From: Bacteroidota bacterium
Lineage (GTDB): Bacteria > Bacteroidota > Bacteroidia > Chitinophagales > Chitinophagaceae
Reading direction: 5' to 3'
Length of the DNA stretch: 64,000 nucleotides
NCBI GenBank assembly: GCA_023437225.1
Contig: JAEZGS010000001.1
Location: 248,001 to 312,000 of the forward strand
Below are positions 61,388 through 64,000 of this stretch, piece after piece. Position 1 is the stretch's first letter, and each line of letters begins with the position of its first letter. The notes under the pieces are model-generated. The model was not told the DNA's origin. It made no database searches and saw nothing but the letters and a program-made list of their open reading frames with translations. The position numbers and the translations under genes were made by a program.

Positions 61388-62584
61388 TCAATTCAATAAT
61401 TCGTAGCACTGCTTTACGATCTCGAGTTCTTCATTCGTTGGCACTATGAGGATCTTGACTGCCGAGTCATCCGTATTCACTTCGCGGATAGATGACGAAC
61501 GTATTTTGTTTTTATCAGCATCGATCTTGATACCGAGTACTTCCAGGTTTTCGCAAACCTTTTGCCTGATGGTAACGTCATTTTCGCCCACACCCGCAGT
61601 GAACACTATCGCATCCAATCCATTTAGTACTGCAGTGTACGAGCCGATGTATTTTTTGATACGGTATGCATACAACTCATATGCAAGTTCTGCCTGGTCA
61701 TCACCATTCTCTATCGCCTTAATAATGTCACGCATGTCACTGAAGCCTGTAAGACCGGCCATTCCGCTGTTTTTATTCAACAGGTTATTTACCTGCGCCG
61801 GAAGATATCCAAGCTGATCTATCAGGTGAAAGATAACTGATGCGTCAATATCGCCGGAACGTGTTCCCATTATCAATCCGCTTACAGGACCAAAGCCCAT
61901 GGAAGTGTCAACTGACTGACCTTTATCAACAGCAGTCATGCTGCATCCATTGCCGAGGTGTATGGTTATAAGTCGGGTGTCCTTTTTGCCCAGGTATTCG
62001 TTGGCTTTCTCACTTACGTATTTATGCGATGTGCCATGAAAGCCATAGCCACGAATCTTTTGCTCTGTATAGAATGAAGTTGGAATAGCATATCTGTAGG
62101 CCTTTGCTGGCATTGTCTGATGGAATGCAGTGTCAAATACGGCCACTTGTTTCGCATGTTTGAAGATCTTTTCCGCAACCTGTATCCCCGTGTAATTAGC
62201 AGGATTGTGTAAAGGGGCAAGTGAGAACAACTCTTTGATCTTCTCTTTCACCTCATGAGTGATGATAGTAGTTGCGGCGAAGCTTTCACCCCCGTGAACA
62301 ACACGATGACCAACTGCAACTATTTCGTTTGGATCCTGTATCACGCCAAAATGAGGATCGGTAAGTAGGCGCGTTACTTCATGCAAGCCTGCCTCATGAT
62401 CCGGAAGCTGCACCGTTTCTTTTATCACTTTCACTTCATCGCCCTGGAATGTCTTATGTGTGATCACTGAATCTTCCAAACCGATGCGTTCAACAAGCCC
62501 GGTACATACAGGCGTTTCATTCGGCATTCGAAATAATTGGTACTTAATGGAGCTGCTGCCGGTGTTGATCACAAAAATGTTCAT
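61388..62584 (-). CDS. ackA: Acetate kinase
   Basis: 398 residues. N-terminal FVINTGSSSIKYQLF, VGHRVVHGGE, DTAFHQTMP, YGFHGTSHKYV, the ATP site IHLGNGCSM and GVGENDVTIR. It phosphorylates acetate with ATP, or in reverse makes ATP from acetyl phosphate. It is 4 bp downstream of pta, so the pair forms the acetate overflow and fermentation operon. Together with the D-lactate dehydrogenase at 14 kb it supports mixed-acid fermentation. Confidence 0.98.
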   Translation of the reverse strand: MNIFVINTGSSSIKYQLFRMPNETPVCTGLVERIGLEDSVITHKTFQGDEVKVIKETVQLPDHEAGLHEVTRLLTDPHFGVIQDPNEIVAVGHRVVHGGESFAATTIITHEVKEKIKELFSLAPLHNPANYTGIQVAEKIFKHAKQVAVFDTAFHQTMPAKAYRYAIPTSFYTEQKIRGYGFHGTSHKYVSEKANEYLGKKDTRLITIHLGNGCSMTAVDKGQSVDTSMGFGPVSGLIMGTRSGDIDASVIFHLIDQLGYLPAQVNNLLNKNSGMAGLTGFSDMRDIIKAIENGDDQAELAYELYAYRIKKYIGSYTAVLNGLDAIVFTAGVGENDVTIRQKVCENLEVLGIKIDADKNKIRSSSIREVNTDDSAVKILIVPTNEELEIVKQCYELLN

Positions 62585-62588
62585 GTTA

Positions 62589-64000
62589 TTAATTTTCCTG
62601 TGCTTGTATAGCTGTAATGATTACTGTATTAAAGATGTCGTCGACTGTGCAACCGCGGCTCAGATCATTGATGGGTTTGTTCAATCCCTGGAGCATTGGT
62701 CCGATCGCTAATGCACCCGTTTCACGTTGCACTGCTTTATATGTATTGTTACCCGTATTCAGGTCAGGGAATATCAACACGCTTGCTTGTCCTGCCACTT
62801 CAGAATTTGGCATCTTTTGTTTGCCCACAACCAGATCAACGGCCGCATCATATTGGATCGGGCCCTCCACTTTCAGATCGGGGCGCTTTTCTTTTACGAT
62901 TTTTGTTGCTTCACGAACCTTTTCTACATCCGCTCCTTCGCCCGATGTACCGGAAGAATAAGACAACATTGCAACACGAGGTTCGATTCCAAAAGCCTTG
63001 CTGCTCTCTGCAGAAGAGATTGCAATCTCTGCAAGTTGTTCGGCAGACGGATCAGGATTGACTGCGCAATCACCAAATACGGACACACGATCAGGAAGGC
63101 ACATGAAGAATACAGATGAAACGGTTGAAATACCCGGCTTCGTTTTCACAAACTGAAGTGCTGGTCGTATTGTATGCTGTGTTGTATGAGCTGCACCTGA
63201 TACCATTCCGTCTGCATGACCTTTATAAACCATCATCGTACCAAAATAAGATACGTCTGTCATGAGGTCACGCGCCATCTGCAATGTTACATTCTTGTTC
63301 TTTCTTAGTTCATAAAGCGTTTCAACATACTCGTTGTACTGTTCTGAATGTATAGGGTCAATAATGCGTACTTTCTGCATATCCATTGTAAGACCCAATC
63401 TCTTTACTGCGGCAATCACTTCATTAGGATCTCCGAGTATCGTAAGTTCTACAATTTCCTGCGACATCAATCGCTCTGCAGCCTGGAGTATGCGATCGTC
63501 GTTGCCTTCAGGCAGAACGATATGTTTGATCACACTTTTTGCTCGCTTGGCAAGCTGATACTGGAACATATGTGAGGTGATGCCTTCCGATTTAAACGTG
63601 ATGATCTTTTCATCAAGAGCGTTCACATCAACATACTTTTCAAAGGTGCTGATCGCAAGCTGGATCTTTTTATGATTGTCTGTACTGATACGTGAATTAA
63701 TGGATCCAAGAAGTGTGGTTGTTCTGAATGTGCCGTGCTTAACCATGATTATCGGTACAACAGTTTGCAAACCACCGATCAATCTCAACACCGGTTCGTC
63801 AGGTTCTATACCCGCCGTAAGGACGATGCCAGCAACTTTTGGATAGTTGTTTGACATGTTCGCCTGCAATGCAGCGATGATAATATCGCCACGGTCACCG
63901 GGTGTTACGATAACTACATTTTCTGAGATATGATTAAGGAAGCCTGGAACCTGCATCGCACCTGTTACAAAGTTGTCTACCTGGTTGGTCAATAACTGTT
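62589..64000 (-). CDS. pta: Phosphate acetyltransferase (partial, C-terminal part)
   Basis: The frame is open past 64,000, so the start lies outside the window; the TTG at 63,992 is not a real start. The visible ~470 residues begin inside the DRTGG-type domain (NVVIVTPGDRGDIIIAAL) and include the full PTA_PTB catalytic domain (LPEGNDDRILQAAE, DVSYFGTMMVYKGHADGMVSGA in parts, GPMLQGLNKPINDLSRG). It converts acetyl-CoA and phosphate to acetyl phosphate. The presence of the middle domain shows the long bacterial form. Confidence 0.97.
   Translation of the reverse strand, partial: QLLTNQVDNFVTGAMQVPGFLNHISENVVIVTPGDRGDIIIAALQANMSNNYPKVAGIVLTAGIEPDEPVLRLIGGLQTVVPIIMVKHGTFRTTTLLGSINSRISTDNHKKIQLAISTFEKYVDVNALDEKIITFKSEGITSHMFQYQLAKRAKSVIKHIVLPEGNDDRILQAAERLMSQEIVELTILGDPNEVIAAVKRLGLTMDMQKVRIIDPIHSEQYNEYVETLYELRKNKNVTLQMARDLMTDVSYFGTMMVYKGHADGMVSGAAHTTQHTIRPALQFVKTKPGISTVSSVFFMCLPDRVSVFGDCAVNPDPSAEQLAEIAISSAESSKAFGIEPRVAMLSYSSGTSGEGADVEKVREATKIVKEKRPDLKVEGPIQYDAAVDLVVGKQKMPNSEVAGQASVLIFPDLNTGNNTYKAVQRETGALAIGPMLQGLNKPINDLSRGCTVDDIFNTVIITAIQAQEN

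Overview
The window looks like chromosomal DNA of a Bacteroidota member, most likely Chitinophagaceae or a near relative. The grounds are T9SS C-terminal sorting domains, a gliding-motility-type C-terminus next to a PorP/SprF-like protein, a SusC/SusD pair, Bacteroidota -7 promoter elements (TAnnTTTG), an IPExxxVDY-family protein, a Rho factor with a long charged insertion, and SPII lipoproteins with little Shine-Dalgarno use. The family-level placement is inference from protein style; no 16S gene is present.

Layout. 1-3.7 kb: end of a restriction island (partial HsdR, Mrr-type nuclease, two unknown membrane-anchored proteins) ending at a tRNA-Phe gene. 3.8-16.6 kb: housekeeping block (RecQ, KdsD, mannose-1-phosphate guanylyltransferase, aminotransferase, RidA, HAD hydrolase, lipoprotein, FeoB, D-2-hydroxyacid dehydrogenase, AsnS). 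17.1-23.5 kb: three large secreted proteins, one with four ~97-residue tandem repeats and one with a T9SS type A tail. 23.7-26.4 kb: PadR regulator with a PspC-domain membrane protein. 26.5-30.3 kb: GcvT, ComB, Rho. 31.1-33.2 kb: the selenium pair MnmH-SelD. 33.3-35.7 kb: IPExxxVDY protein, pterin dehydratase, M28 peptidase. 35.9-40.4 kb: T9SS type B cargo and its PorP/SprF-like partner. 40.4-44.4 kb: a three-gene minus-strand operon (small CxGKC protein, TonB receptor with a Cys-rich N-terminal domain, beta-propeller lipoprotein with a CxCC motif), which I propose is a thiophilic-metal (perhaps copper) acquisition system. 44.5-47.0 kb: two surface-protein genes on opposite strands, both missing their 5' ends and meeting head to head near 46,512. 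47.1-58.7 kb: a polysaccharide utilisation locus (lipoprotein, L-fucose isomerase, SusC, SusD, GH43, GalT, PKD/T9SS esterase). 58.7-64.0 kb: methyltransferase, small proteins, CHRD protein, and AckA-Pta (Pta runs off the window).

Non-coding structure: several clear intrinsic terminators, nine TAnnTTTG promoters (three only 5-6 nt before the start codon, suggesting leaderless mRNAs), and short tandem arrays of period 7, 8 or 11 bp lying just past stop codons. One heptamer family (GCATTYN) recurs at three separate loci. The strongest leads are the Cys-rich metal operon, the head-to-head truncated surface genes, the 3'-end heptamer arrays, and the tRNA-Phe with a mismatched acceptor stem beside the restriction island.
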